A DNA stretch of 64,000 bases from Candidatus Fluviicola riflensis (GTDB lineage Bacteria > Bacteroidota > Bacteroidia > Flavobacteriales_D > Crocinitomicaceae): NCBI GenBank assembly GCA_002243285.1, contig CP022585.1:496001-560000 (forward strand), in the 5' to 3' direction. The number at the start of each line of letters is the position of its first letter. The first letter of the stretch is position 1. Positions 17,739 to 25,850 of the stretch are shown piece by piece. The notes under the pieces were generated by a model. The model had not been told where the DNA came from and did no database searches. It saw only the letters and a list, made by a program, of their open reading frames with translations. Both the position numbers and the translations under genes were made by a program.

Positions 17739-18236
17739 ATGACCCAATTGCCGATTATATACCTGGCTTTTCTATTCCTGTCATTTTCATCAATAGCACA
17801 GGAATCAGTTTATGCCCCACATGTTGATCTCGAGACAACGCATCTCGAAGATTGGGAAAATTATGTGACTACCCCTGATTTTACAATTGAGTATCGCTTG
17901 GAAAACTGTGATACAAATGCACTTTCAAATCAGGCAATTGTGCTGTTCAAAATTACCAACCTTTCCGATCAATCGCAGACAATCAGCTGGAGTAAAGAAC
18001 TCTGGCGTAACGGCGCATGCAGCAATTGTCATGATATCGATTCACCTGAAGGAGCGTTTAGCGTAACGATATTGCCTCACGAATCCATCGAAGGAGATTG
18101 TTCCTCGAAAGACAATAAAGCCTTGTATATTTTCAGGAATTTCATTGAATTGACGCCCGGAATGTCCAAACAAACATTGACCGGTTTCCGGTTGGTGAGT
18201 TTGAAAATAACTAACGAAGCCGCCACGAATGAATAA
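17739..18236 (+). CDS. Exported protein of unknown function
   Basis: A 165-aa protein with a signal peptide (MTQLPIIYLAFLFLSFSSIAQ). The mature part has four Cys, including a CSNCHDID stretch, and a beta-rich pattern (TIEYRLENCDTN, IVLFKITNLSDQSQTISWSKEL) reminiscent of small immunoglobulin-like periplasmic proteins. No family is recognised. Its end overlaps the following large T9SS gene by 8 bp, so the two are co-expressed and may work together at the surface. Confidence 0.75.
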   Translation: MTQLPIIYLAFLFLSFSSIAQESVYAPHVDLETTHLEDWENYVTTPDFTIEYRLENCDTNALSNQAIVLFKITNLSDQSQTISWSKELWRNGACSNCHDIDSPEGAFSVTILPHESIEGDCSSKDNKALYIFRNFIELTPGMSKQTLTGFRLVSLKITNEAATNE

Positions 18237-21200
18237 GACCTTCATAAAAAACCTTCAAGGGGCACTTGCACTTGCCGTGTTTTTGATTGTTTCGTTTTGG
18301 TCGGCAGCTCAATGTACGGTTGAAATTAGTCCGAATACCAATCCGCTTTATGTAGATTGTGGTGAATCGGTTGATCTTTCAGCACTCGGACTTTCTACCA
18401 CTCCGGCGTTGATGACCAATTTCGATGGAAATGCTATTGGTGCTGGATGGAGTACTTCAGCAACCTTATTGTATAACAATCCTTGCAGTCCATCACTGGA
18501 TGGAACGCCTTCTGCCTGGTTTGGTGATGTACCGCTTCCGCGAACATTGACCACCAACGGATTCGATCTTGCCTGTGGCGGACAAGTTTGTTTCGACCTC
18601 GATTTCTCGAATGATGAAGGTGGTGTCAACTGCGAAGATCCTGATGAAACAGACGAAGGAGTGTATTTCCGGTATTCCGTTAATGGCGGATCTACCTGGG
18701 TTGATTTGTTCTATTTTGAACCAACCTCCAATACATCGGGACCTTATTACAGCTGGGCCAATTATTGTTTTGTACTGCCTCCCGGGGCATCAACTGCTAA
18801 TACGATGTTCCAGTGGGATCAACCCAACGCCACAGACACCGATTTCGACCATTGGGGTATCGACAATGTGAGTATCATTCCTTCCAATTGCAACTATTAT
18901 TACGATTGGAACAATGTCGCGGGAAATAACAATCCTGCCGCTCAAACGGTTTATCCGTCGGGCGATACGACATATATTGTCACTTATACCGACGGCGTAA
19001 ATGCGTGCTACGACACGATCGACATCATTGTAAATCAGCTAATGGTAAATGCCACGGCTTCATTAACGACCTTAAATTGCCCGGATTGTACCGATTTGGA
19101 AGCCGAAATCGAAGGCGGCTTCGGAGCGCTTTCCGATGATTTTGATCCGGCAATCGATCCTGCTGTCTGGAGTGATATCCAGGGAGCTGTCGCAGGTGCC
19201 GGATGTGGTGGGATGAGTGGTAACGCACTTTATTTCGATAATGCATCAGCTGCCAGGACCGCTACAACAATCCCGATCAGCGCTGCGAATTGCTCAACAA
19301 TAGACTTTTGCTTATTTGTCGGAAATACTGGTAGCGGAGCTGTTTGTGCGGCCGCCGAAGCGAATGAAGACATCATTTTTGAATACTCGATCAACGGCGG
19401 TGGCACGTGGCTCAATATTGCGACCTATGATGAATCATTGTGGGATGCGAACAATGCCTGGCAATGTTTTTCGCCTGCACTGCCTTTGTTGGCACAAAGC
19501 AATCCTTCAACTCTTTTCAGATGGCGGCAAACCAATTTTGAAGCTGATGATAACTGGAGTTTGGACAATGTTTCCTTCAACTGTGTTCCGTCTACGGTTA
19601 CGTATGCCTGGACAGGAGAAGGCCTAAGTGATCCGACCATTCAGTCGCCGCAGGGTTGCCCTATGATTACAACAGATTATGTGGTGACGGTTACCGAAAC
19701 TATTTCAGGCTGTTCAGCCACAGATACTGTTTCAGTCAATGTGATCTGCGGATGCCAGTTTTACAATTTCCAGGGAACTACCAGCAATTGCGAAAATGGG
19801 AATACGTTTACGTTGTCGGGCGATTTCAGTTATTACACCAATCCAGGAACAGGTACCATCGAAATTGAGGCAACCAACAGCTCGGGAACCTATACACAAA
19901 CTATCAGCGGTCCATTCACGGATGCGGTCGAATTCCCGTATTCGATTTCCGGAATTCCGTCGGATGGTTCGCCACTTACCGTAACCATTTACTTTTCGGA
20001 TGAACTGACTTGTTTGGCCACGTTCAACACCGTTTCACCTTCATTGCCGGAAGTAACTGCGATTTCTGGTGGTGCATTTTATTGTCCGACCGACCCGATG
20101 AACGATATTCTGATCACCGTAACCGGCAATAGTCCGTATATTATCGATTACACACTTAACGGCGTTCCTGAAACGGCTTCGAGCAACACGACAACTGTGA
20201 ATTTAGGAAATGAGGTAGGTGTTTATGTGCTTTCTGACATATCCGATGCGGGTTGTGCCAATTCAGCACTGGGTTCCGATTCAATTGTATTGTCTCCCGT
20301 TCCTTTGGTCGTTTCCATCAGTGGTGGCGATACCTATTGCACCGGCGATCCGGTAAATCCGATTGAAGTAGTGGTGGAAGGCACAGGCCCGTTTGAATTG
20401 ACTTATACACTCAACAATGCTTCTCATACTGTTAACAGTGCAACGACAACTTTCAATTTGGGAACAAATGCGGGAACGTATATATTGACCGGAATCTCCG
20501 ACGCTTATTGCTCCAACACATCAGCGTTGACAGATTCGATTGTATTACTGCCATTACCGAATGTAAATGCAGGAACGGATGTCATTGTCTGCGATGGAAA
20601 TTCGACCATTTTAACCGGTTCAGGAGCTGTGAGTTACGAATGGGACAATGGTATTTCAAACGGTGTCCCTTTTTATCCGAATGCGACCCAAGTCTATACT
20701 GTTACCGGAACAGATGCTAACAATTGTATCAATACCGATGATGTCGCCGTCACGTTCGAAGCACTTCCCATGGTATCATTTACAGCGAATATCACTGAAG
20801 GTTGTGCTCCGTTGGAAGTCCAGTTTACCAATACCACGCCGGGAAACCTGGCTTCGTGTGTCTGGCAGTTCGAATCGGCGGGAACACAAACCGATTGCGG
20901 AACCGTTTCGGCTACGTTTGAGAACTCAGGCTTGTTTGATGTTTCGTTAACGGTTACTTCAATCAACGGTTGCGTGAACAATGCCACGTATGATGATTAC
21001 ATCTACGTTGAAGCCGATCCGTTGGCATCATTCTCAGCATCGGAAACAGTATTGACCAACCTCGCAACCGAAGTTTTCTTCCAGAACAGTTCATCGGGGG
21101 CGGTTACCTATCAATGGGATTTCGGAGATGGTTCACCAAACGAAAACGGACTAAATGCGTTGCATGAATTTCCGCTGAATTCGACCAGTAATTATGGCGT

Positions 21201-21555
21201 TTATTTGGTCGCTTATTCCGAATTAGGATGCACCGATACGGCGAAAATCGTGATCCAGGTTACAGAGGAATTGATCTTCTACGTTCCCAATTCGTTTACG
21301 CCGGATGGTGATGAATACAACAACGTATTCCAGCCGGTGTTTACTTCTGGTTTTGATCCACACGATTTTTCGGTATTGATCTTCAACAGATGGGGTGAAA
21401 TATTATGGGAATCGTTTGATCCGAATGTAGGTTGGGACGGAACGTATCACAACGAACCGGTTCCACAGGGATCTTATACCTGGCAAATCGAGTTCAAAAC
21501 CGCCGATACCGATGAGCGGAAACGATACTCAGGACATCTCACTATTTTGAAGTAA
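18229..21555 (+). CDS. Large surface protein with PKD-like domains and gliding-motility (T9SS type B) C-terminal domain
   Basis: A 1108-aa secreted protein with an N-terminal signal (about residues 1-27). The N-terminal half holds two jelly-roll-like segments with repeated phrasing (FRYSVNGGSTWVDL, then FEYSINGGGTWLNI), each followed by a Gly/Asp-rich WSLDNVS- or WGIDNVS-type end. A PKD-like domain follows near the C-terminus (VTYQWDFGDGSPN). The last roughly 90 residues, with YVPNSFTPDGDEYNNVFQP, IFNRWGEILWES and WDGTYHNEPVPQGSYTWQ, form the CHU_C / type B sorting domain. It is presumably exported by T9SS and may act as an adhesin. Confidence 0.9.
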   Translation: MNKTFIKNLQGALALAVFLIVSFWSAAQCTVEISPNTNPLYVDCGESVDLSALGLSTTPALMTNFDGNAIGAGWSTSATLLYNNPCSPSLDGTPSAWFGDVPLPRTLTTNGFDLACGGQVCFDLDFSNDEGGVNCEDPDETDEGVYFRYSVNGGSTWVDLFYFEPTSNTSGPYYSWANYCFVLPPGASTANTMFQWDQPNATDTDFDHWGIDNVSIIPSNCNYYYDWNNVAGNNNPAAQTVYPSGDTTYIVTYTDGVNACYDTIDIIVNQLMVNATASLTTLNCPDCTDLEAEIEGGFGALSDDFDPAIDPAVWSDIQGAVAGAGCGGMSGNALYFDNASAARTATTIPISAANCSTIDFCLFVGNTGSGAVCAAAEANEDIIFEYSINGGGTWLNIATYDESLWDANNAWQCFSPALPLLAQSNPSTLFRWRQTNFEADDNWSLDNVSFNCVPSTVTYAWTGEGLSDPTIQSPQGCPMITTDYVVTVTETISGCSATDTVSVNVICGCQFYNFQGTTSNCENGNTFTLSGDFSYYTNPGTGTIEIEATNSSGTYTQTISGPFTDAVEFPYSISGIPSDGSPLTVTIYFSDELTCLATFNTVSPSLPEVTAISGGAFYCPTDPMNDILITVTGNSPYIIDYTLNGVPETASSNTTTVNLGNEVGVYVLSDISDAGCANSALGSDSIVLSPVPLVVSISGGDTYCTGDPVNPIEVVVEGTGPFELTYTLNNASHTVNSATTTFNLGTNAGTYILTGISDAYCSNTSALTDSIVLLPLPNVNAGTDVIVCDGNSTILTGSGAVSYEWDNGISNGVPFYPNATQVYTVTGTDANNCINTDDVAVTFEALPMVSFTANITEGCAPLEVQFTNTTPGNLASCVWQFESAGTQTDCGTVSATFENSGLFDVSLTVTSINGCVNNATYDDYIYVEADPLASFSASETVLTNLATEVFFQNSSSGAVTYQWDFGDGSPNENGLNALHEFPLNSTSNYGVYLVAYSELGCTDTAKIVIQVTEELIFYVPNSFTPDGDEYNNVFQPVFTSGFDPHDFSVLIFNRWGEILWESFDPNVGWDGTYHNEPVPQGSYTWQIEFKTADTDERKRYSGHLTILK

Positions 21556-21560
21556 CATTA

Positions 21561-21636
21561 AGCGAGTCCGTTAGGTGAGCCAAAATTCGTGAATTCGTGG
21601 GAGACAAAACCTGTTCGTTGACGAAGTCGACGAAAC
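21561..21636. repeat. Half copy (C) of the MITE-like element
   Basis: Only the right arm is present: AGCGAGTCCGTTAGG then GAGCC and a terminal ATTCGTGGGA, nearly identical to the arms of copies A and B. The tail GTTCGTTGACGAAGTCGACG (21613-21632) matches the tail of copy B. It begins 6 bp after the stop of the large T9SS gene, so the left half has been lost. Confidence 0.75.
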
Positions 21637-21707
21637 GTACAAGCAACTAAATTTTCGCAGGAAACACAGATTTAACACCAAATCAAAAGCATAACGCATT
21701 TTTGTGA

Positions 21708-21715
21708 TAGTTTTG
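21708..21715 (+). promoter_or_regulatory. Possible -7 box for the GT-C gene
   Basis: TAGTTTTG fits TAnnTTTG and lies 31 bp before the start at 21746. No good -33 element. Confidence 0.35.
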
Positions 21716-21745
21716 TACCGCTTTGGTAATTAAAACATATAATCA

Positions 21746-23230
21746 ATGATCGCTCGCCTTCGACAAATCGACTTTTCCTCCCTGAAAACAATTCTCATTT
21801 TCGGATTAATTGTGAGGCTCGTAGCCGCCTTTTTTTCAGAAGGTTACGGAATGCACGACGATCATTACCTGGTGATCGAGGCAGCCGGTTCGTGGGTCGA
21901 CGGACAGGATTATAACCATTGGTTACCGTGGACACCCGATAATACCGGAATGCCGGAAGGACATAGTTTTACGTACGTAGGGTTCAATTTTCTGCTGTTG
22001 GGCTTCCTGAAAATGATCGGAATCGCCGATCCGAAAATGCTGATGCTCATCAATCGGCTCATTCATGCCTTATTTTCGTTATTGGTGATCAAATACGGTT
22101 ACAAGATCACCGAAAAACTTTCCGATAAAAAAACAGCTGTTTTAGCCGGCTGGATGCTCGCCATGTTGTGGGCAATGCCTTTCCTTTCAGTGAGAAATCT
22201 TGTTGAGGTAGTGAGTATGCCTTTCCTGATCTGGGCGGTTTGGCTCACGCTTCGTGATAACAAAAAAAGCACGTTTTTCTGGGCCGGAATTTTGTTGGGC
22301 GTAGCCATTTCGCTGCGGTACCAGATCGCTATTTACGCTGTTGGAATGGGAATTTGGTTCCTGGTCAAATGGGAATGGAAAAAACTCCTGCTGTTTAGTG
22401 CCGGAACGCTTGTGATGTTTGTTCTCACACAAGGCTTGGTGGATTACTGCATCTGGGGTTATCCATTTGCCGAGTTTACGGCGTATGTGATCTACAACAT
22501 GAATGAAGGAGTAGGGTACATGACCAATACTAACTACTTCATGTATTTCTATGTGTTGTTTGGAATTCTGTTATTTCCGCTGGGAATTTTGGCACTCATC
22601 GGTTATTTCAAATCGGCTAAAAAATACATGATCATTTTCTTGCCGACTTTTTTGTTTTTGCTGTTCCATTCTATTTTCCCGAACCGGCAGGAGCGCTTCA
22701 TCTTAACAATTTTGCCGCTGGTGATCGTACTGGCGTTTTTGGGAATCCGTGAATTGCGTCAGCGAGTATTCTGGAACAAATTCTGGCGTGTTTCCTGGAT
22801 AGCTTTCTGGGTATTGAACATTCCGATGATCATGATTATTTCGACTACGACATCCAAAAAATCGCGGTTGAATACCATGTACGCACTTTACGGGCATTCA
22901 AAAGGAAACGAACACATTCTCATTGAAGCCACTGGCGAAACCAATCCGGAAATGATGCCGTTTTTCTATGCCGGCGGCTGGAAATTTCAGTTTGCCGAAC
23001 GCAGAAAAGAAGATACTACTTCATTGGAAACGTACCTCAACTATCCGCACGATTTTGTGTTCTTTTTCGGGCAGGAAAATTTGGAGAAGCGCATCAGTGA
23101 TTTCAAGCGCATTTACCCGAAAATGACCAAGGAAAAAGAAATCGAACCGAGTTTGATTGACAAAACGCTACATAAAATCAACCCTCGCAATTCTAACTCG
23201 TACGTAGAAATTTGGCGGACGCATCAATAA
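21746..23230 (+). CDS. GT-C glycosyltransferase, family 22 (mannosyltransferase-like)
   Basis: A 494-aa membrane protein with about ten hydrophobic helices. An early loop HDDHYLVIEAA (about residues 37-47) carries the acidic residues expected for a GT-C catalytic loop. FPNRQERFILTILPL (about 310-325) resembles the HKEERFL segment of ALG9/PIG-B family mannosyltransferases. It would use a lipid-linked sugar donor on the periplasmic side; acceptor unknown. It stands alone with its own possible promoter. Confidence 0.8.
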   Translation: MIARLRQIDFSSLKTILIFGLIVRLVAAFFSEGYGMHDDHYLVIEAAGSWVDGQDYNHWLPWTPDNTGMPEGHSFTYVGFNFLLLGFLKMIGIADPKMLMLINRLIHALFSLLVIKYGYKITEKLSDKKTAVLAGWMLAMLWAMPFLSVRNLVEVVSMPFLIWAVWLTLRDNKKSTFFWAGILLGVAISLRYQIAIYAVGMGIWFLVKWEWKKLLLFSAGTLVMFVLTQGLVDYCIWGYPFAEFTAYVIYNMNEGVGYMTNTNYFMYFYVLFGILLFPLGILALIGYFKSAKKYMIIFLPTFLFLLFHSIFPNRQERFILTILPLVIVLAFLGIRELRQRVFWNKFWRVSWIAFWVLNIPMIMIISTTTSKKSRLNTMYALYGHSKGNEHILIEATGETNPEMMPFFYAGGWKFQFAERRKEDTTSLETYLNYPHDFVFFFGQENLEKRISDFKRIYPKMTKEKEIEPSLIDKTLHKINPRNSNSYVEIWRTHQ

Positions 23231-23271
23231 TTGTTTAAATCGCTCGTTCCTTGTTGTAAAGCTTGTGATTT

Positions 23272-23838
23272 ATGCGAAAACCGATTGTTACCTTATTGCT
23301 CATCTCAAGCCTTTCCTTCATTGGAAAAGCGCAGGATTGTTTGTGGATAAGTCCCGGATTGGGCGTTTCTACAGGTGGCCATTCAGCGATGATGCATGTG
23401 GATATTTCGGCAACATACCTGCGCTACAATCGCTGGGGATTTTCAGGTAATCTGCAAGCCAATGGACGAACGTTTTCCAATACTAAAAACAATACGTTAA
23501 AAGCGTATTCCGGATTTGGGATTCAGTTTGCATACAATCTTTTACCTTACGACGAAAACGACAAAAAACTCATCGCGCGACTTGGTTTTTGTAACGGAAG
23601 TGGAACGTTTGTAAACTCGTATATCGGTTCGGATGAACCAACCGATTCAACTGCGAATCAGAACCAAGAACAATTTTATGATGTTACTAATTTCACCAGT
23701 TTCGGCGCCGAAGCAAGTATTGAATTTTTATTGAGCCATCGTCCCAACAGGGCTTTCAGCGCTCAGTTGTATACGATTGTTATGCGCCATCCGTTTATTG
23801 GAATCTCGCTGCGGTTTAATCTTGGGAAGTTTGAGTGA
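23272..23838 (+). CDS. Exported barrel-like protein of unknown function
   Basis: A 188-aa protein with a signal peptide (MRKPIVTLLLISSLSFIGKAQ). The remainder has alternating hydrophobic strands and ends LRFNLGKFE, like a small outer-membrane beta barrel. It follows the GT-C gene by 41 bp and may be co-transcribed. No specific family was recognised. Confidence 0.7.
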   Translation: MRKPIVTLLLISSLSFIGKAQDCLWISPGLGVSTGGHSAMMHVDISATYLRYNRWGFSGNLQANGRTFSNTKNNTLKAYSGFGIQFAYNLLPYDENDKKLIARLGFCNGSGTFVNSYIGSDEPTDSTANQNQEQFYDVTNFTSFGAEASIEFLLSHRPNRAFSAQLYTIVMRHPFIGISLRFNLGKFE

Positions 23839-23860
23839 ATAGTTTCCCGGATAAATAGTC

Positions 23861-23921
23861 GTTCGTAATTTTGCGAATTCACAACCGTTTATTTGATATG
23901 CCAATTCGCAAAATTACGAAC
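23861..23921. repeat. Dispersed hairpin repeat, copy 2
   Basis: Perfect 19-bp arms GTTCGTAATTTTGCGAATT (23861-23879) and its complement (23903-23921) enclose a 23-base loop. Reversed, the unit matches the repeat at 12411-12470 with about nine changes in 58 bases, including the loop. It lies 23 bp after the preceding stop. Confidence 0.9.
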
Positions 23922-23980
23922 GAATTCACAAGTCAAAATTGATCGGATAAATGATCTTCAAGTAATCTCAGTAGAGGATG

Positions 23981-24412
23981 TTAGTTGTAAATCCGCAGTA
24001 GATTACCACCATTCCAAATTACCTGGTATTGCCGCAATCCCCATTTCGAGCCTTTGATCGGTGAACCATCATAAAGCGAAAATTGTGCGTTCGAGCACGG
24101 ATCGTCTAATTGCAAAAAATTATCCGGATTTGTGATCAAACCACTGCTGCATGTGTTTTCGGGATCTTCCGGCGACTGGCGCTCAAAAGCCACAAACACA
24201 TCATATGACTGGCGGTAAACAATAATTCCCTTAATGCCACCGTTTACATAAGCCCAGCCACCTGCTCCGTTGAGATCGGTGTAGGATGGAAGTGTAAGAT
24301 CAATGGTAATATCAAACGGAATACTCGCAATAGGATGATTCTTGTTCTTTTTGCACGAGGCAGAAACAAGGAAGAGTAACACAAAAAAGATTTGTAATTT
24401 CACCAAACGCAT
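23981..24412 (-). CDS. Lipoprotein resembling the Rieske-fold family, without cluster ligands
   Basis: A 143-aa lipoprotein (signal with lipobox VSASC, Cys about residue 20). The mature part matches, as I recall it, a common Bacteroidota group annotated as Rieske/ferredoxin-subunit-like: DLNGAGGWAYVNGGIKGIIVYR, VFVAFERQSPEDPENTC, SLYDGSPIKGS and LRQYQVIWNGGNLLRIYN. A true Rieske centre needs two Cys-x-His sites, which are absent, so it probably keeps the fold but not the 2Fe-2S cluster. Divergent to the next gene with 17 bp between starts. Confidence 0.7.
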   Translation of the reverse strand: MRLVKLQIFFVLLFLVSASCKKNKNHPIASIPFDITIDLTLPSYTDLNGAGGWAYVNGGIKGIIVYRQSYDVFVAFERQSPEDPENTCSSGLITNPDNFLQLDDPCSNAQFSLYDGSPIKGSKWGLRQYQVIWNGGNLLRIYN

Positions 24413-24429
24413 ATGCGAGTTTTAAGACT

Positions 24430-24747
24430 ATGAAGATAAGAACGTTTTTTCATCTATTTCTATTGTGTGTGGTGTTAAATTCTGCTGCATGCAGAAGTAC
24501 TGGTCCGGAAGGTACGCCTGCTACCGTTGAGGAAGCCGAAAAACAATTGGCCAAAAAACATAAAAAAGAAGCCAAGGTATCGAAACGGGAACTCAAAAAA
24601 GCCAAAAAGGAATATTGGAAACGTCAAAGTAAAGCGACCCGTAAAAGCGTAAAACGCAATGAAAAACGCCAGAAAAAAATCATGCGCAAGAAACGCAGAC
24701 AAGGCGAATACAATTGGGAAGATCAGGAGCGTTGGGAAAACCAATAG
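24430..24747 (+). CDS. Small, very basic lipoprotein
   Basis: A 105-aa protein with a lipoprotein signal ending NSAAC (Cys about residue 21). From about residue 35 nearly half the residues are Lys or Arg in runs such as KKHKKEAKVSKRELKKAKKE, likely one long charged helix. It would sit at the outer or inner membrane with a strongly positive periplasmic helix, perhaps binding peptidoglycan, LPS or nucleic acid. Function unknown. A short tandem repeat (TTTGAATGTTGAA, 24751-24780) follows. Confidence 0.7.
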   Translation: MKIRTFFHLFLLCVVLNSAACRSTGPEGTPATVEEAEKQLAKKHKKEAKVSKRELKKAKKEYWKRQSKATRKSVKRNEKRQKKIMRKKRRQGEYNWEDQERWENQ

Positions 24748-24841
24748 GAATTTTGAATGTTGAATTTTGAATGTTGAATTGAAAATGTAAAAGTTTCCTG
24801 AAGCAATAAAATTGCTTTTCAATTAAACCTGAAGCCGAATT

Positions 24842-24849
24842 AAAAATTA
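24842..24849. repeat. Target site duplication, left
   Basis: AAAAATTA directly abuts the left end of the IS1595-type element and is repeated exactly at 28008-28015. Eight bases is the duplication length known for IS1595-family transposition. Confidence 0.9.
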
Positions 24850-24880
24850 GGTAATTATATATAATTTTACACCAAAATAA

Positions 24881-24912
24881 TTTGGTAGTTGTGTAAATAA
24901 GTTCTATATTTG
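24881..24912 (+). promoter_or_regulatory. Transposase promoter
   Basis: TTTG (24881-24884), a 20-base spacer and TATATTTG (24905-24912) form a consensus Bacteroidota promoter just inside the left end, 20 bp before the transposase start. Confidence 0.8.
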
Positions 24913-24932
24913 TTTCATTAAATGTTGAAACA

Positions 24933-25850
24933 ATGATTAACAAGGACTTCAAATCGATCTTAGAATTACTCAAAGAGTTTTCAAATGAGCAAATTTGTAT
25001 TGACCACCTAACGGAATTGCGTTGGGATGGTGACGTTGTTTCACCGTTCGATTCATCATCTAAAGTCTATACCTGTAAAGGTAATAAATACCGATGCAAA
25101 AACACAGGTAAGTATTTCAATGTGCGCACAGGAACAATGTTTGATAATACTAAGATTCCACTTCAAAAATGGTTCTTAGCTATTTGGATTGTTACCTCAC
25201 ACAAAAAAGGTATTTCATCTGTTCAACTTTCAAAAGATATTGACGTTACACAAAAATCAGCATGGTTCATGCTTCAACGTATTCGTAACTGTTTCGGAAT
25301 CGAAAACAACAACGAATTGGACAACGAAGTTGAATGCGATGAAACGTATGTAGGTGGCAAGAATAAAAACCGTCACGCTGATAAAAAGGTAGCTAATTCA
25401 CAAGGTCGTTCTACTAAAGACAAAGCGCCTGTATTCGGAATGGTTGAACGTAATGGTAAATTGAACGCTAAAAAGGTTGATGATACCAAGGCACGTACTT
25501 TAACCAATGAAATCATTCAAGTGGTTAAAGAAACGGCTACGATGTACACGGATGAATATCTTGGGTACAGTTCATTGAAAAGAATCTACGATCACGCTTT
25601 CGTGAAACATAATTCCGGTGAATACGTAAATGGACGAATCCACACCAATACAATCGAGGGCTTTTGGTCTTTGTTGAAACGTGGAATATTTGGTATTTAC
25701 CACTTCACTAGTAAGAAGCATTTGCAGATGTACGTTGATGAATTTGTATTCCGATACAATACAAGAGAACACACAGAAACTAGCCGTTTTAATTTGCTAT
25801 TGGCTAACAGCACAAAACGTTTAACATACAATACTCTAATCAATGGGTAA
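24933..25850 (+). CDS. IS1595 family transposase (ISXO2-like DDE)
   Basis: A 305-aa transposase. The C-terminal catalytic domain shows VECDETYVGGKNKNR (first Asp, about residue 135), MYTDEYLGYSS (second Asp) and NTIEGFWSLLKRGIFGIYH, the ISXO2-like DDE signature. The N-terminal part matches family layout (LRWDGDVVSP..., YRCKNTGKYFNVRTGTMF, IPLQKWFLAIWI). The usual zinc-ribbon CPxC pair is replaced by SPFD and the second pair keeps one Cys, so zinc binding is probably lost. Its end overlaps the KilA-N start by 8 bp. Confidence 0.95.
   Translation: MINKDFKSILELLKEFSNEQICIDHLTELRWDGDVVSPFDSSSKVYTCKGNKYRCKNTGKYFNVRTGTMFDNTKIPLQKWFLAIWIVTSHKKGISSVQLSKDIDVTQKSAWFMLQRIRNCFGIENNNELDNEVECDETYVGGKNKNRHADKKVANSQGRSTKDKAPVFGMVERNGKLNAKKVDDTKARTLTNEIIQVVKETATMYTDEYLGYSSLKRIYDHAFVKHNSGEYVNGRIHTNTIEGFWSLLKRGIFGIYHFTSKKHLQMYVDEFVFRYNTREHTETSRFNLLLANSTKRLTYNTLING

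Noticed and set aside
24751-24780. Tandem TTTGAATGTTGAA repeat as a phage attachment or CRISPR-like array
   Set aside because: Only two short A/T-rich units without spacers; simple slippage explains it.
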